From positions 186,001-250,000 of the forward strand of contig JAXGNG010000006.1 of the NCBI GenBank assembly GCA_040768125.1: DNA of 64,000 nucleotides, written 5' to 3'. Shown here piece after piece: positions 1-8,573 of the stretch (the stretch's first letter is position 1; each line of letters begins with the position of its first letter). Source of the DNA: RBG-16-49-21 sp040768125. GTDB taxonomy: Bacteria; Spirochaetota; UBA4802; UBA5550. Both the position numbers and the translations under genes were made by a program. The notes under the pieces are model-generated. The model was given only the letters and a program-made list of their open reading frames with translations. It made no database searches and had not been told where the DNA came from.

Positions 1-584
1 TGGGGTAGCGGCTCCCATGAGACGAAGAGGTCCAGGCACTCGTTGCTGACGTTGCGGCGCGGCGTTTCCGGGAAGGCCACGAGGAACTCGTCCCCCAGGT
101 GGGACGACAGGTGCCAGAACCGGAACTGCGCGGCCACGGTGCCGATCCGGTACGTCGTGGGGAAGGCGAAGGAGTAGTCGGTGTTCAGGAGCGTGGAGCC
201 GTCGCGGAGCCATCCACGGCGCTCCTTGAAGGAGAAGAGGGCCCAGATACCCCCCTCGACGTTGAACTGGAGGGCCCCGGCGGGGAGGTCCCACCGGTAG
301 ATGGGAAGGCGCGAGCCGATGGAGACCGCGCCGAACATCTTCTCCTTTCCCAGGACCCCGCTGTTGATGCCGTTGCGGTAGCGGTAGCGGTTGAAGGCGT
401 CGTCGTGGTAGCGGAATCCCCCGGAAAAGGCGGCGCGGCGCGGGTCCGCGGTGAAGGCGGGCATGAGGCGCGTTCCCGGGAGCCATCCGTCCCCGGAGGC
501 TTCGCACGGGGTCACCGCGGCGGATGCGGGACACAAGGACGCCAGGGCGACGCAGAGGGAGAGAATGATGCCCGAAAGCCTCAA
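1..584 (-). CDS. DUF1207-type exported protein (3' end beyond window)
   Basis: The reading frame begins at a TTG (582-584) preceded by GGGAGG and continues off the left edge, so the C-terminus is missing. The first ~25 residues form a signal peptide ending near PASAA. After it come WLPGTRLMPAFTADPRRAAF, FGAVSIGSRLPIYRW, LNTDYSFAFPTTYR and SSHLGDEFLV. The ADPR, NTDY and HLGDEF motifs are what I associate with DUF1207 proteins, a family of predicted outer-membrane-associated proteins of unknown role. It lies 19 bp downstream of acsE on the same strand and may be read through from that operon. The family call rests on remembered motifs; no function is claimed. Confidence 0.7.
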   Translation of the reverse strand, partial: MRLSGIILSLCVALASLCPASAAVTPCEASGDGWLPGTRLMPAFTADPRRAAFSGGFRYHDDAFNRYRYRNGINSGVLGKEKMFGAVSIGSRLPIYRWDLPAGALQFNVEGGIWALFSFKERRGWLRDGSTLLNTDYSFAFPTTYRIGTVAAQFRFWHLSSHLGDEFLVAFPETPRRNVSNECLDLFVSWEPLP

Positions 585-603
585 TCGGCCTCCCTGCCCG
601 GCC

Positions 604-1491
604 TCAGATGTCGAGCCATGAATCGGAGTAAAGGGATTCCCCGGTGAGGACGCGCACGGTCTTGGCGTAGCGCGTCTCCTCCCCGTCGAGGGAGGCCATG
701 TCCGGGGCGCGGCCCTCCATCATCTCCCCCACGAGCTTGACGATGTTCGCCTTGCCCCCCGCGGCGATCTCCGTGATGTCGTCGTCGAAGGCGTCCACGA
801 TGGCCGAGGCGAGGCCCCGGTGCATCAGCATAACGAGGAAGGTCCGGTTGAGCCAGGGGCGGAGGCTGTCCGGTACCCCGTTCGACACGTTGGAGAGGCC
901 GCAGATGGTGCGCGCCCCCGGGGCGATCTCCCCCACCATGGCCAGGAACTCCAGGCAGGCGACGAGCTGGTTCGTGTCCACGGACACGGGGGTGACGATG
1001 GGGTCCACCCAGACCCGCTCCATGGGGAGGCCCATCTCCCCGGCCTTCTGCATGAAGTCCACCAGGTGCATGGCGCGCTCGTTGGCGTCCCGGGGCATTC
1101 CCTGGTCGCTCCAGAGGAGGGCGATGCAGTCCGCGCCGGTGCGCACCGCCATCTCGATTCCCTTCTCGAAGCGGGAGGACTGGAGGGACACGGAGTTGAT
1201 GAGGGGCGGCCGCGCGCAGGCCCCTATCCCCGCCTCCATGGCCTCCATGTTGACGGTGTCCAGGGAGAGGCGGAGGTCCGCCGCGCCCTGGATGGTCTCC
1301 ACGAGCCAGGGAAGGAGCTCGGGGCCCTCCTTTCGCGCCGGGCCGATGTTCACGTCCATCAGGTCGACCTTCTTCTCCGCCTGGCGGCGCGCCATCTCCC
1401 GGATCGGCTCCGGGTCGCGCGCCTTCATGGCGGGGCCCAGGGTCCTCGACATCACGTTCAGGTTTTCGCCCACGCGTATCAGCCGCGCCAT
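604..1491 (-). CDS. acsE: Methyl-THF:corrinoid iron-sulfur protein methyltransferase
   Basis: AcsE moves the methyl group of 5-methyl-THF to the Co(I) of the corrinoid iron-sulfur protein AcsCD, in the cytoplasm. The 295-residue protein has the pterin-binding TIM-barrel pattern: GENLNV near the N-terminus, LMDVNIGP at about residue 43, LSLDT near 75, LINSVS near 98 and GLSNVSNG near 198. The last motif contains the Asn that helps activate the methyl group in the Moorella enzyme. Length is slightly above the usual ~262. Its start lies 4 bp after the acsC stop, so the two are translationally linked. It is the last pathway gene of the cluster. Confidence 0.93.
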   Translation of the reverse strand: MARLIRVGENLNVMSRTLGPAMKARDPEPIREMARRQAEKKVDLMDVNIGPARKEGPELLPWLVETIQGAADLRLSLDTVNMEAMEAGIGACARPPLINSVSLQSSRFEKGIEMAVRTGADCIALLWSDQGMPRDANERAMHLVDFMQKAGEMGLPMERVWVDPIVTPVSVDTNQLVACLEFLAMVGEIAPGARTICGLSNVSNGVPDSLRPWLNRTFLVMLMHRGLASAIVDAFDDDITEIAAGGKANIVKLVGEMMEGRAPDMASLDGEETRYAKTVRVLTGESLYSDSWLDI

Positions 1492-1495
1492 GGTC

Positions 1496-2830
1496 CTACA
1501 CCTGGTACTGCTTCAGGAACGCCGGGATGTGCGCGGCCTCCCGGGGCCCGATGGTGATCTTCCATTCCGGGAGCTCGTCCTCGAGCTCGCCGCTGATCGT
1601 CGCCGAGTAGCCCGGTATCACCAGGGAGCGGTGCGACACCTTCTCCGCGATGCCGCTCTTCTTCACGAAGGCCCCGATGGTGTCGGCGACGAACTTGCCC
1701 GCGGCCCAGGCCGTGAGCACGCTCAGGCCCTCCACGTCCATGATGAGGAGCCAGGCGGGCTGGCGGCTCCCCTCGATCTCCCCGGATACGATGAAGTAGG
1801 TGAGGGAGAAGTTCGTGGTGATCAGCACCGGGGAGTTCTCGTTCGGGTTGTTGATGGGGTAGATACCCTGCTCCGTGGCCATGGGGCGCTGGGGGTCCGT
1901 GAAGATGTTCATCCGCTCCACCAGGAGGGGGAAGAGGCTCTCCCCCACGAGGTCGGAGAGCACGACGATGCCCGCGTACTTGGCGATGAAGACCGAGGCG
2001 ATGAGGGTTTCTTCCATTATATCCTTCGTCATCTCGCAGGGGAAGACGATGGTGGGGTAGCCCAGGGGGCGGAAGGAACCCTTCACCGCCGAGCGGCGGA
2101 TCGCCACCTGGTCCTCGAAGGCCTGTTTCACCGTCCGGGCCCCGGAGTCGATGACGATCTCCTTCACGCCCATGGCGGAGAGCTTCCCGGTGAGTTCGAT
2201 CACCTCGTCGAGGTTCGCGCCCTTCACCGCCACGGGGCATTTATTGTCGAGGGCGAGCTTTCCCACGGCCTCGGCGTTCGCCGCCGTGGCGGCGTACACG
2301 AGGGGTTTGCCCTGCGCCGTGGCCTCGAGGCCCGCCGCGAGTACCGCCGGGTCCTCGCTCATGAGAATCAGTCCCGCCTTCACGGCGCCGGCGGCCTTTT
2401 CGGCAAGGGCCCTGAAGGCGGCGGCGTCGCCCTTCTCGGATTTCACCGCCACCAGGTCGGCGGCGAGCTCCACGCCCACGCGGTTGTAGCGGAGGGCGTT
2501 GAAAGCGGCCAGGCGCCGGTCGACCTCTTCGGCGGCCATGGCGTCGGTGACCAGGAGGGCGATTCCCGTGGGGCTCACGAAGGTTTTCTCGTGGCGGAAG
2601 AGCACGGTCTCGCCGCCCGTCCTGAAAGGGCCGATGGACACAGGCAGGACCGGGGGCGCCGAGGCCGACTCGAGCTTCGCCTTCGATTCCTCGGACACGT
2701 GGGGACACTTCGCGAGCTCCGCCTGGCCCGCCGCGAGCTTCATCGCGAAGGCGAGGCAGGTGGGGACCCCGCAGTCCCCGCAGTTGGTCTGCGGCAGCAG
2801 CTTGTAGATTTCGATTCCGGTCAGCGCCAT
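1496..2830 (-). CDS. acsC: Corrinoid iron-sulfur protein, large subunit
   Basis: The large (gamma) subunit of the CFeSP carries cobalamin and a [4Fe-4S] cluster and ferries the methyl group from AcsE to AcsB. The start at 2830 gives MALTGIEIYKLLP and follows AGGAGA; a longer open frame runs 27 codons upstream but would include repeat DNA. The cluster ligands are C17, C20, C25 and C42 (NCGDCGVPTC then KC), the same spacing and numbering I recall for Moorella. The rest is a TIM barrel followed by a C-terminal corrinoid-binding domain. Length 444 residues matches the ~446 of characterised AcsC. It is separated from acsB upstream by two tandem copies of an 83-bp repeat. Confidence 0.95.
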   Translation of the reverse strand: MALTGIEIYKLLPQTNCGDCGVPTCLAFAMKLAAGQAELAKCPHVSEESKAKLESASAPPVLPVSIGPFRTGGETVLFRHEKTFVSPTGIALLVTDAMAAEEVDRRLAAFNALRYNRVGVELAADLVAVKSEKGDAAAFRALAEKAAGAVKAGLILMSEDPAVLAAGLEATAQGKPLVYAATAANAEAVGKLALDNKCPVAVKGANLDEVIELTGKLSAMGVKEIVIDSGARTVKQAFEDQVAIRRSAVKGSFRPLGYPTIVFPCEMTKDIMEETLIASVFIAKYAGIVVLSDLVGESLFPLLVERMNIFTDPQRPMATEQGIYPINNPNENSPVLITTNFSLTYFIVSGEIEGSRQPAWLLIMDVEGLSVLTAWAAGKFVADTIGAFVKKSGIAEKVSHRSLVIPGYSATISGELEDELPEWKITIGPREAAHIPAFLKQYQV

Positions 2831-2864
2831 GTCGGTTCTCCTGGTGTAATAATCGTTGGTACGG

Positions 2865-2947
2865 ATCCCCCCGGCGCCCGTAGCCGGCAGCCCCCGCATG
2901 AGCAGGAACACGCGCCACCCCCCTTAGTAAGGGGGGTCGGGGGGGAT
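2865..2947. repeat. 83-bp palindromic dispersed repeat, copy A
   Basis: Copy A begins ATCCCCCCGGCGCCCG and ends GTCGGGGGGGAT, so the ends are inverted repeats. An internal CCCCCCTTAGTAAGGGGGG forms a second palindrome. It lies in the acsB-acsC gap, 16 bp upstream of copy B. Similar C/G-rich 'CCCCCTTAxTAAGGGGG' repeats are common in bacterial genomes as REP or MITE-like sequences; in RNA this would fold into strong hairpins. Confidence 0.9.
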
Positions 2948-2963
2948 TTGAGTCAAAGCCTTT

Positions 2964-3046
2964 ATCCCCCCGGCGCCCGTAGCCGTTAACCCCTGCATGA
3001 ACAGGAACACGCGCCACCCCCCTTAGTAAGGGGGGTCGGGGGGGAT
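2964..3046. repeat. 83-bp palindromic dispersed repeat, copy B
   Basis: Copy B has the same length and ends as the copy at 2865-2947, with a few substitutions (GTTAACCCCTGCATGAACA instead of GGCAGCCCCCGCATGAGCA). It ends only 5 bp after the acsB stop in the transcribed direction, so it would fold in the acsB-acsC intercistronic mRNA. Confidence 0.9.
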
Positions 3047-3050
3047 CATA

Positions 3051-5255
3051 TCAAAACAACGGCTCCATCGTCAGCGCCGGATGATTCTTCTCCGTGAGGA
3101 AGGCAAGGATCTCCTCCTCCGTGACGCCCACCGTTTCGTCGGCGATCTTATCGAGGAGGTCCGGTTCCCCTATCTCGGCGGCGCGCTCGTTGAAGCGCCC
3201 GCGGATCTCCTCCTTGAGCGACCGGGGCATCCAGACGAGGCGCCGGATTCCGCCCTCGGCCATCAGGAATTTCTTGCTCGTGATGTAGTACTTGCTGTGC
3301 CCCACGAAGCCCGGGGTGATGTTGCCGCCCCCCACCATGCCCGCCAGGGTGGTGAATTTCATTCCCGAGGGCGTCATCACGGCGGTGTCCCGGTCCACGG
3401 TCATCACGCCGTTGCAGAGGGGCAGGATCGCCGCGATGCACTCGAAGCAGCCGCAGGAGGTCATGGGGTTGCGCATGATGCTGTAGGCGTCAACCGTGGT
3501 AACGGTGCCGCGCGAGGCCTTGGCCACGAAGTCGTCCACGCCCTGCCAGCGCCCGTACTTGGCGTCCAGGACCATTCCCTTGGGCACCGGCTGGTTGGGA
3601 CCCGTGGGGTTGATCTCGAAGGAGGCCTTGCAGTCGAGCCAGTTGTAGGCGCCACAGAGGCCCGTGCGCTCCGGCGTGACCACGCAGACGTGGTTCGGCG
3701 CGAAGGACTGGCAGAGAAGGCAGGAGTAGAAGGGGTCCGTGTCCTCGTCGGTCATGCCGGCGATCCGCTCGTCCCGGGCGCGGTAAATGGACCGGGCCTC
3801 TTCAAGGACCTGGCGCACCTTCTCCTCCTCCGTGTAAACGGTGACCTGGGCCTTGTCGAATATCGACCCGAAATCCTGGTGGAGCTTGGCGTGGAGTATG
3901 CTGCCCAGGTGGGCCAGGCGGAACCCCTTGTCCACGGCCTGTTTGCTCACGCGGAGCCAGGCGATGTCGCGCTGGCCGATATGCATGATCCCCTGGGCGT
4001 AGTTGATGAGATGGTGGATCTGGCGCTCCAGGATCGGCTCGAAATCGGGCTGCATCTTCCGCCCCGCCACCTCGACGCGGATTGCCAGGGGGAGGGTGCT
4101 CCCCGCCGGCACGTCGGTGATCTCGGGACCCACGACCTCGATCTTGTTGTCCGTAATCGCGTTCATTTCCCCCGACACCACGAGCTCCACGGCGGGAGTA
4201 CGCCCGCCACCGGCCTCGAGGTAGATGTCGTCGCCCCGCACCCGCTCGCCCTCGAAAGCGGGGCCGTAGGCCACGGGGACGGGGACCTTCGACACCGAGA
4301 CCTTGAGGCCCCGGACCTCCACGGCGCGGGACACGATCTCGCCGTGGGGAACGTTGGACACCACGTGCTCGTAGGTGCAGATCCCCGAGGGGAGTATCTG
4401 GGGCGTCGGGGTGTCGGTGATCACGGGGAAGCCGAAGTTGATGCACCCCGCGCCGTTGGCGTACCACTCGTCGCTCACGAAGCCGAAGGTGATGCCGAAG
4501 GCGAAGACCCGGTCCTTGTTGTAGATGAGGATCTTCCGGTAGTCCCCCGGCTCGATCCCGCCGAAGGACATGGCGGCGCGGGTGGCGAAGCCGATGGAAA
4601 AGACCGTGGCGGAAACGTCGGCGCCGAAGGGGACCAGGCGCGTGGGCCAGCCGATCTGGACGCCCTGGCTGACCAGCTGCTCCGACATGGTCCTGCCCTC
4701 CGTGGCGGCGCTCATGAACACGTAGAGGTTCTTCTCCTGGAGTTCCAGGGCGATCTTCGCCGCCGCCGCGGGGTCATCCGGGGCGCCCAGCATGGCGGCG
4801 AAGCCTGGGGCCGTGCCGTCCACGAATTCCACGCCCCGCTTTCGGAGGATGACGTCGTCCGCGGCGCCGAGCCATATCGTTTCGTCCGTGGGGTCCTCCC
4901 CGGCGGCGTAGGCCGAGGGGTTGTCGATGTATTTGATCGCCTCGATAAGCTCCTCGGCGAAGAAGGTCGCCATGCCCGCGTCCAGGGCGGGGCCCAGGAA
5001 GGGCAGGTGGTGGTTCTCCCGGACGGGCGGGGGAAGGAGGTTCCTGCTCACCCGGATCACGTGCTCCATGTCCGCGAGCTTCTGCACCTTGAATCCCAGG
5101 ATGCCGTAGATCACGGGGAGATAGTACCCGGTATTCGGGAAGGCCACCTCCATGGAGGGGCCGTGGGCGTCGATGGCCCGCTTCACTTCCTTCTCGGCGC
5201 GGTCGACGATGGAATGGGCCCCCCGTATCGCCGCTGATGCTATTATCTTGGACAC
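3051..5255 (-). CDS. acsB: CO dehydrogenase/acetyl-CoA synthase, acetyl-CoA synthase subunit
   Basis: AcsB condenses CO, a methyl group from CFeSP and CoA into acetyl-CoA at the nickel A-cluster. A-cluster ligands are present: C512, C515, C524, C534 for the [4Fe-4S] cubane and C601-G-C603 for the nickel sites. All are offset by +6 from the Moorella numbering I recall (506, 509, 518, 528, 595, 597). I chose GTG at 5255 because AAGGAG lies 7 nt upstream and the N-terminus (VSKIIASAAIRGAHSIV) aligns with known AcsB. The longer frame to 5420 translates repeat DNA. Length 734 is that of the full bacterial form with the N-terminal CODH-binding domain. Inverted repeats sit on both sides. Confidence 0.96.
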   Translation of the reverse strand: MSKIIASAAIRGAHSIVDRAEKEVKRAIDAHGPSMEVAFPNTGYYLPVIYGILGFKVQKLADMEHVIRVSRNLLPPPVRENHHLPFLGPALDAGMATFFAEELIEAIKYIDNPSAYAAGEDPTDETIWLGAADDVILRKRGVEFVDGTAPGFAAMLGAPDDPAAAAKIALELQEKNLYVFMSAATEGRTMSEQLVSQGVQIGWPTRLVPFGADVSATVFSIGFATRAAMSFGGIEPGDYRKILIYNKDRVFAFGITFGFVSDEWYANGAGCINFGFPVITDTPTPQILPSGICTYEHVVSNVPHGEIVSRAVEVRGLKVSVSKVPVPVAYGPAFEGERVRGDDIYLEAGGGRTPAVELVVSGEMNAITDNKIEVVGPEITDVPAGSTLPLAIRVEVAGRKMQPDFEPILERQIHHLINYAQGIMHIGQRDIAWLRVSKQAVDKGFRLAHLGSILHAKLHQDFGSIFDKAQVTVYTEEEKVRQVLEEARSIYRARDERIAGMTDEDTDPFYSCLLCQSFAPNHVCVVTPERTGLCGAYNWLDCKASFEINPTGPNQPVPKGMVLDAKYGRWQGVDDFVAKASRGTVTTVDAYSIMRNPMTSCGCFECIAAILPLCNGVMTVDRDTAVMTPSGMKFTTLAGMVGGGNITPGFVGHSKYYITSKKFLMAEGGIRRLVWMPRSLKEEIRGRFNERAAEIGEPDLLDKIADETVGVTEEEILAFLTEKNHPALTMEPLF

Positions 5256-5275
5256 TGTACTGCTCCTTGCTGTTC

Positions 5276-5377
5276 TCCCCTCCCTTGATGGGAGGGGCCA
5301 TGCCTTTCTCCCCCCTCCCTTGAGGGGAGGGGCCGGGGGAGGGTGAGTGTTCGATGGCACCCCCACCCCATCCCTCA
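5276..5377. repeat. C/G-rich REP-like repeat in acsA-acsB gap
   Basis: Two nested CCCTCCCTTGANGGGAGGGG-type palindromes are followed by GGGGGAGGGTGAGTGTT and then CACCCCCACCCCATCCCTC. The same building blocks recur at 7427-7514, where they form one clean large inverted repeat. Here the right arm is interrupted by the hairpin at 5378-5413, with a further AGCCCCCTCAAGGGGGAGGG piece at 5433-5452. Confidence 0.8.
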
Positions 5378-5432
5378 GTCGAGCGCTTTCTGGACATCCT
5401 GTCCGCGCTCGACACAACAACTTCCTGTTGTT
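5378..5432 (-). other. Two adjacent hairpins downstream of acsA
   Basis: GTCGAGCGC (5378-5386) pairs with GCGCTCGAC (5405-5413), with a nested GGACA/TGTCC pair inside. Next to it AACAAC (5416-5421) pairs with GTTGTT (5427-5432). On the minus strand they lie just after the acsA stop. There is no U-run, so a simple intrinsic terminator is unlikely; an mRNA processing, stability or partial attenuation role is possible. They are sequence-evident structures with no proven role. Confidence 0.5.
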
Positions 5433-5459
5433 AGCCCCCTCAAGGGGGAGGGTTCCGTT

Positions 5460-7406
5460 CTACGCCAGTTCCCGACGGTCCGCCATGTCGAAGAGGATGC
5501 GCTCCCGGGCCTTGTCGATCCCCAGGTCCTTCCTCTTCCTGTCGATGTGGGCGATCATCTTCCTCGCCATCTCCTTCGGGTCAGCGGCAAAGTCCCATCG
5601 TCCCCCGTAGGTTTCCTCCATTTCCTCGAAGAGGTGCTTCGTGAGCTCCGGGCTGCCCGAGGCGGGCCAGGTCACGCCGAAGACGGTGTAGACCCCCGAG
5701 GCCACGAAGTAGTGGCCGATGGACACGGCCTTCTCGCTCATCCACTCCGGGGCGGCCCCGGCGGCGGGGAGGTCGCTGATGTCCTCCCCCAGGCCGCCGT
5801 CCCTCACCACGGCCGTGGCGGCGATGAGGATGCGGCTGTTGTCCACGCAGGAGCCCATGTGGAGGACCGGGGGCATGCCCACGGCCTCGCACACCTCGGC
5901 GAGGCCGGGCCCGGCGTGGTCCCGCGCCGCCTCGGGGGTAAGGAGGCCCTCCTTGCCGCAGGCGATGGCGGAGCACCCCGTGGTAAGGACCAGGACGTCG
6001 TTTTTGATGAGCTCCTTGATGAGGGTCAGGGTGTTGCCGTCCAGGACCGTGCGGGCGTTGTTGCATCCCACCACGCCGGCGATCCCGCGGATGCGCCCGT
6101 TGATGATGTTGTCGTTCAGGGGGCGGTAGGAGGCGCGGAAGGAGCCGCCGAGCATGTAGTTGATGGTTTCGTGGCTGAAGCCGGCGATCATCGGCGCCTT
6201 TGATTTCGGGACCAGGACCTCTCCCTTCCGGGCGGTGAAGTTTTCCACGGCGGCCCGCACGATGGCCCGGGCGCCGTTCAGGGCGTCGTCCTCGTGGAAC
6301 TCCATGCGCGTGGAGCCGGTGATGTCGGCCTTCGGGCTCGTGGTGATGAGCTTCGTGTGATAGCAGGCGGCGACGTCGGCCAGGGACTGCATCACGCACT
6401 GCACGTCCACCACCATGGCCTCCACGGCGCCGGTGACGATGGCGAGCTCCTGCTGGAGGAAGTTCCCGGCGATGGGGATGCCGTGGCGCATCAGCACCTC
6501 GTTGGCCGTGCAGCAGATCCCGGCGACGTTGATCCCCGCCGCGCCCTTCGAGCGGGCCAGGTCGAGGAGCTCCGGGTCCCTCGAGGCGATGACGATCATC
6601 TCCGAGAGGAGCGGCTCGTGGCCGTGGACCACGAGGTTGACCTGGTCCTCCTTCAGGACGCCCAGGTTGACCTCGGAGTAGAGGGGCACGGGGGTGCCGA
6701 AGAGGATGTCCTGGAGGTCCGTGGCGAGCATGGAGCCCCCCCACCCGTCGGCCAGGGCGGCCCGGGTCCCCTGCCTGATGAGGCTCCGGTGGTCCTGGTC
6801 CACCCCCATGTGGGTGCGGTGCATCACCTCCACGACCTCGCGGTCAATGCCCCGGGGCGCCACGCCCTCGGCGCGCCAGATCTCCTGGCGGCGCTTCGGC
6901 GCCTTCTTCACGTAGTGGAGCTCGCCCTCCTGCTGGCCGAACTGCGCCAGGGCTGCCTCGCCGACCTCGATGGCGATCTCCCGTATCTCTTTTTTCTCGA
7001 CGTCGATCCCGAAATCGAGGGCCAGGGCCAGGAGCTTCTGCTCGTCCTTGACACCGTAGCCGGGGATCTCGCCCCGGGCCGCGGCCAGGAAGGTCTGGGC
7101 CACGCCGCGGCCGTGGTCCGAGTGGGCCGCGGCGCCGCCGGCGATCATCCGGATGAAATTCCGGGCCGAGATGGTTTCCGCCGTGGCGCCGCAGAGGCCC
7201 ACCTTCCGCTCGGCCCCCTCCTTCTTCGGCGCCGGGACGCGGCAGGGCCCCATGGCGCAGTTCTTGCAGCAGTCCCCGGCCGCCCCGATGGGGCAGGGCT
7301 TCATGTCCGCCGCACGGGCGAAGACGGTGTCGACCTCGTCACGCGTGACCTTTTCGTATATTTCCTGCGACGCGTTGTCGCTGAAAAGTTTCTTTCCTTC
7401 CGTCAT
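5460..7406 (-). CDS. acsA: CO dehydrogenase catalytic subunit
   Basis: The Ni-Fe CO dehydrogenase reduces CO2 to CO for AcsB, or oxidises CO, in the cytoplasm. The N-terminal cysteines C38, C46, C47, C50 and C55 (KPCPIGAAGDCCKNC then GPC), plus VGLCGATAET, provide the B-cluster and associated cluster ligands. Later motifs such as GHEPLLSEM, GICCTANE, FSHETINY, GVVGCNN, LTTGCSAIACGKEGLL and HMGSCVDNSR are those of the C-cluster region. I chose ATG at 7406 because AAGGAG lies just upstream; an in-frame ATG five codons earlier has a poorer site. Length 648 suits CooS/AcsA. It sits between acsD and acsB, so it is the ACS-bound CODH rather than a stand-alone enzyme. Confidence 0.96.
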   Translation of the reverse strand: MTEGKKLFSDNASQEIYEKVTRDEVDTVFARAADMKPCPIGAAGDCCKNCAMGPCRVPAPKKEGAERKVGLCGATAETISARNFIRMIAGGAAAHSDHGRGVAQTFLAAARGEIPGYGVKDEQKLLALALDFGIDVEKKEIREIAIEVGEAALAQFGQQEGELHYVKKAPKRRQEIWRAEGVAPRGIDREVVEVMHRTHMGVDQDHRSLIRQGTRAALADGWGGSMLATDLQDILFGTPVPLYSEVNLGVLKEDQVNLVVHGHEPLLSEMIVIASRDPELLDLARSKGAAGINVAGICCTANEVLMRHGIPIAGNFLQQELAIVTGAVEAMVVDVQCVMQSLADVAACYHTKLITTSPKADITGSTRMEFHEDDALNGARAIVRAAVENFTARKGEVLVPKSKAPMIAGFSHETINYMLGGSFRASYRPLNDNIINGRIRGIAGVVGCNNARTVLDGNTLTLIKELIKNDVLVLTTGCSAIACGKEGLLTPEAARDHAGPGLAEVCEAVGMPPVLHMGSCVDNSRILIAATAVVRDGGLGEDISDLPAAGAAPEWMSEKAVSIGHYFVASGVYTVFGVTWPASGSPELTKHLFEEMEETYGGRWDFAADPKEMARKMIAHIDRKRKDLGIDKARERILFDMADRRELA

Positions 7407-7426
7407 ATGGTGCTCCTTCAATTACA

Positions 7427-7514
7427 TCTCCCCTCCCTTGATGGGAGGGGCCGGGGGAGGGTGGGTGTTTGATATCACCCCCACCCCATCCCTCCCCCGT
7501 CAAGGGGGAGGGGG
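7427..7514. repeat. Large inverted repeat in acsD-acsA gap
   Basis: The left arm (7429-7468, CCCCTCCCTTGATGGGAGGG and onward) pairs with the right arm (about 7477-7514, CACCCCCACCCC to CAAGGGGGAGGGG) around a TGATATCA centre. It belongs to the same family as the repeat at 5276-5377. It is within the transcribed gap upstream of the acsA ribosome-binding site and would form a long hairpin in mRNA. Confidence 0.85.
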
Positions 7515-7555
7515 CTCGACTGATCCCTCACTCATCACAGGGGATGAGGGTATCC

Positions 7556-8497
7556 TCACATCAGTTTGTCAATCATCCCCTTCACCAGCTTCGCCGACTC
7601 AGGGTGGCGAAGGATGAGGACGTCCGCCCCGGCGACGAGGAGGCTCATGGCCGTCACGGCTTCCATCAGGATGCCGCGCCGCGCCGCATCACCCATGGCG
7701 GGCTCCTCCTCGGGGGATATCTTCGCTTCCTTCACCTTCCATACCTCGAGCCCCACGTTGCAGATGACCGGGTGCTGGAGCTTGTCGTCCTCCTGGACCA
7801 GGGCCGCCATCCGGTCCCGCTCCATCACGGAGTAGGTGTACTCCAGGCCGTACCCCAGGGGGCCCGTCGTGGGGTCCATGAGTATCTTCTCCGCCGGGAC
7901 CCCCAGGTTCCCGAGGAGGATGTTGAGCTGCTTCGCCAGGTTCACGTCGATGGGGGAGGAGGCGACGACGAGGTGCCGGTAGGCCAGGGCCCCGGCGCCG
8001 ATCTGGCGGTAGTCACCCTCCTCCACGGGTCCCAGGGCGAGGTTTTTCCCCTCGCATTCCTCGGCCATGATCCGAAGGAACTCCGTGTCCTTTTCATGGC
8101 TCGCCACGCCCCAGAGGATCACCGGGACGTCGACGGCGGCGATGACCTTCTTCGCGACATCCGCGGCGTCCCGGGCGCTCCGGTCCATGCCGTTCGGGTC
8201 GATGCTCGTCACCTGGAGGGCGATGAGCTCCGCGCCGTAGGTCTCGACGTTTTTCCGCGCCCACGCCGCGGGATCGTCCAGGACGTCGCGGAAGGGCTCC
8301 AGGGCCGCCTCGGGCCACTCCTCCGGGGCGTGGTCCGGCACGTCCATGGCGATGCGCGGGCGGTGGGGCATTGCCCCCTCGAAGAGATGGAAGGGATAGG
8401 CCGTGGCGCCCCCCACGGTGAGGGCCTTCGGCCCGTCGCCGAGGGTCACCTCCCTGATCGCGCCGGTGTAGTTTATTTTCGGTATATCGTATGCCAT
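7556..8497 (-). CDS. acsD: Corrinoid iron-sulfur protein, small subunit
   Basis: The small (delta) subunit of the CFeSP is a TIM-barrel protein that pairs with AcsC to hold and position cobalamin during methyl transfer. The 313-residue product is close to the ~323 of Moorella AcsD and lacks cluster-type cysteines, as expected. Recognisable stretches include GGATAYPFHLFEG near 30, ITSIDPNG-like QVTSIDPNGMDRS near 95, PVILWGVASHEKD near 127 and DPTTGPLGYGLEY near 210. The start follows AAGGAG. It is upstream of acsA in the same direction. Confidence 0.94.
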   Translation of the reverse strand: MAYDIPKINYTGAIREVTLGDGPKALTVGGATAYPFHLFEGAMPHRPRIAMDVPDHAPEEWPEAALEPFRDVLDDPAAWARKNVETYGAELIALQVTSIDPNGMDRSARDAADVAKKVIAAVDVPVILWGVASHEKDTEFLRIMAEECEGKNLALGPVEEGDYRQIGAGALAYRHLVVASSPIDVNLAKQLNILLGNLGVPAEKILMDPTTGPLGYGLEYTYSVMERDRMAALVQEDDKLQHPVICNVGLEVWKVKEAKISPEEEPAMGDAARRGILMEAVTAMSLLVAGADVLILRHPESAKLVKGMIDKLM

Positions 8498-8519
8498 GAT
8501 GCCTCTCCTTGATGTGATC

Positions 8520-8566
8520 CGCCCTCACCCCCTGCCCCTCTCCCCGAGGGAGAGGGGAGAGCAATG
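8520..8566. repeat. Short C/G-rich palindrome upstream of acsD
   Basis: CCCCTCTCCCCGAGGGAGAGGGG (about 8535-8557) is a near-perfect palindrome in the gap between the 72-residue gene and acsD. It resembles another common intergenic repeat type and would form a stable hairpin about 40 nt before the acsD start. Confidence 0.65.
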
Positions 8567-8573
8567 GCTCTCC

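Noticed and set aside
698..2989. Very long plus-strand open frames opposite acsE, acsC, acsB, acsA and others
   Set aside because: They are shadows caused by high GC and codon bias of the real minus-strand genes; their translations are Arg/Gly/Pro- or His/Gly-rich with no domain and no ribosome site.
5256..5420. N-terminal extension of acsB by 55 codons
   Set aside because: It translates repeat DNA (PPPAPPLKGGG) and ignores the AAGGAG before the GTG at 5255, where the AcsB family start aligns.
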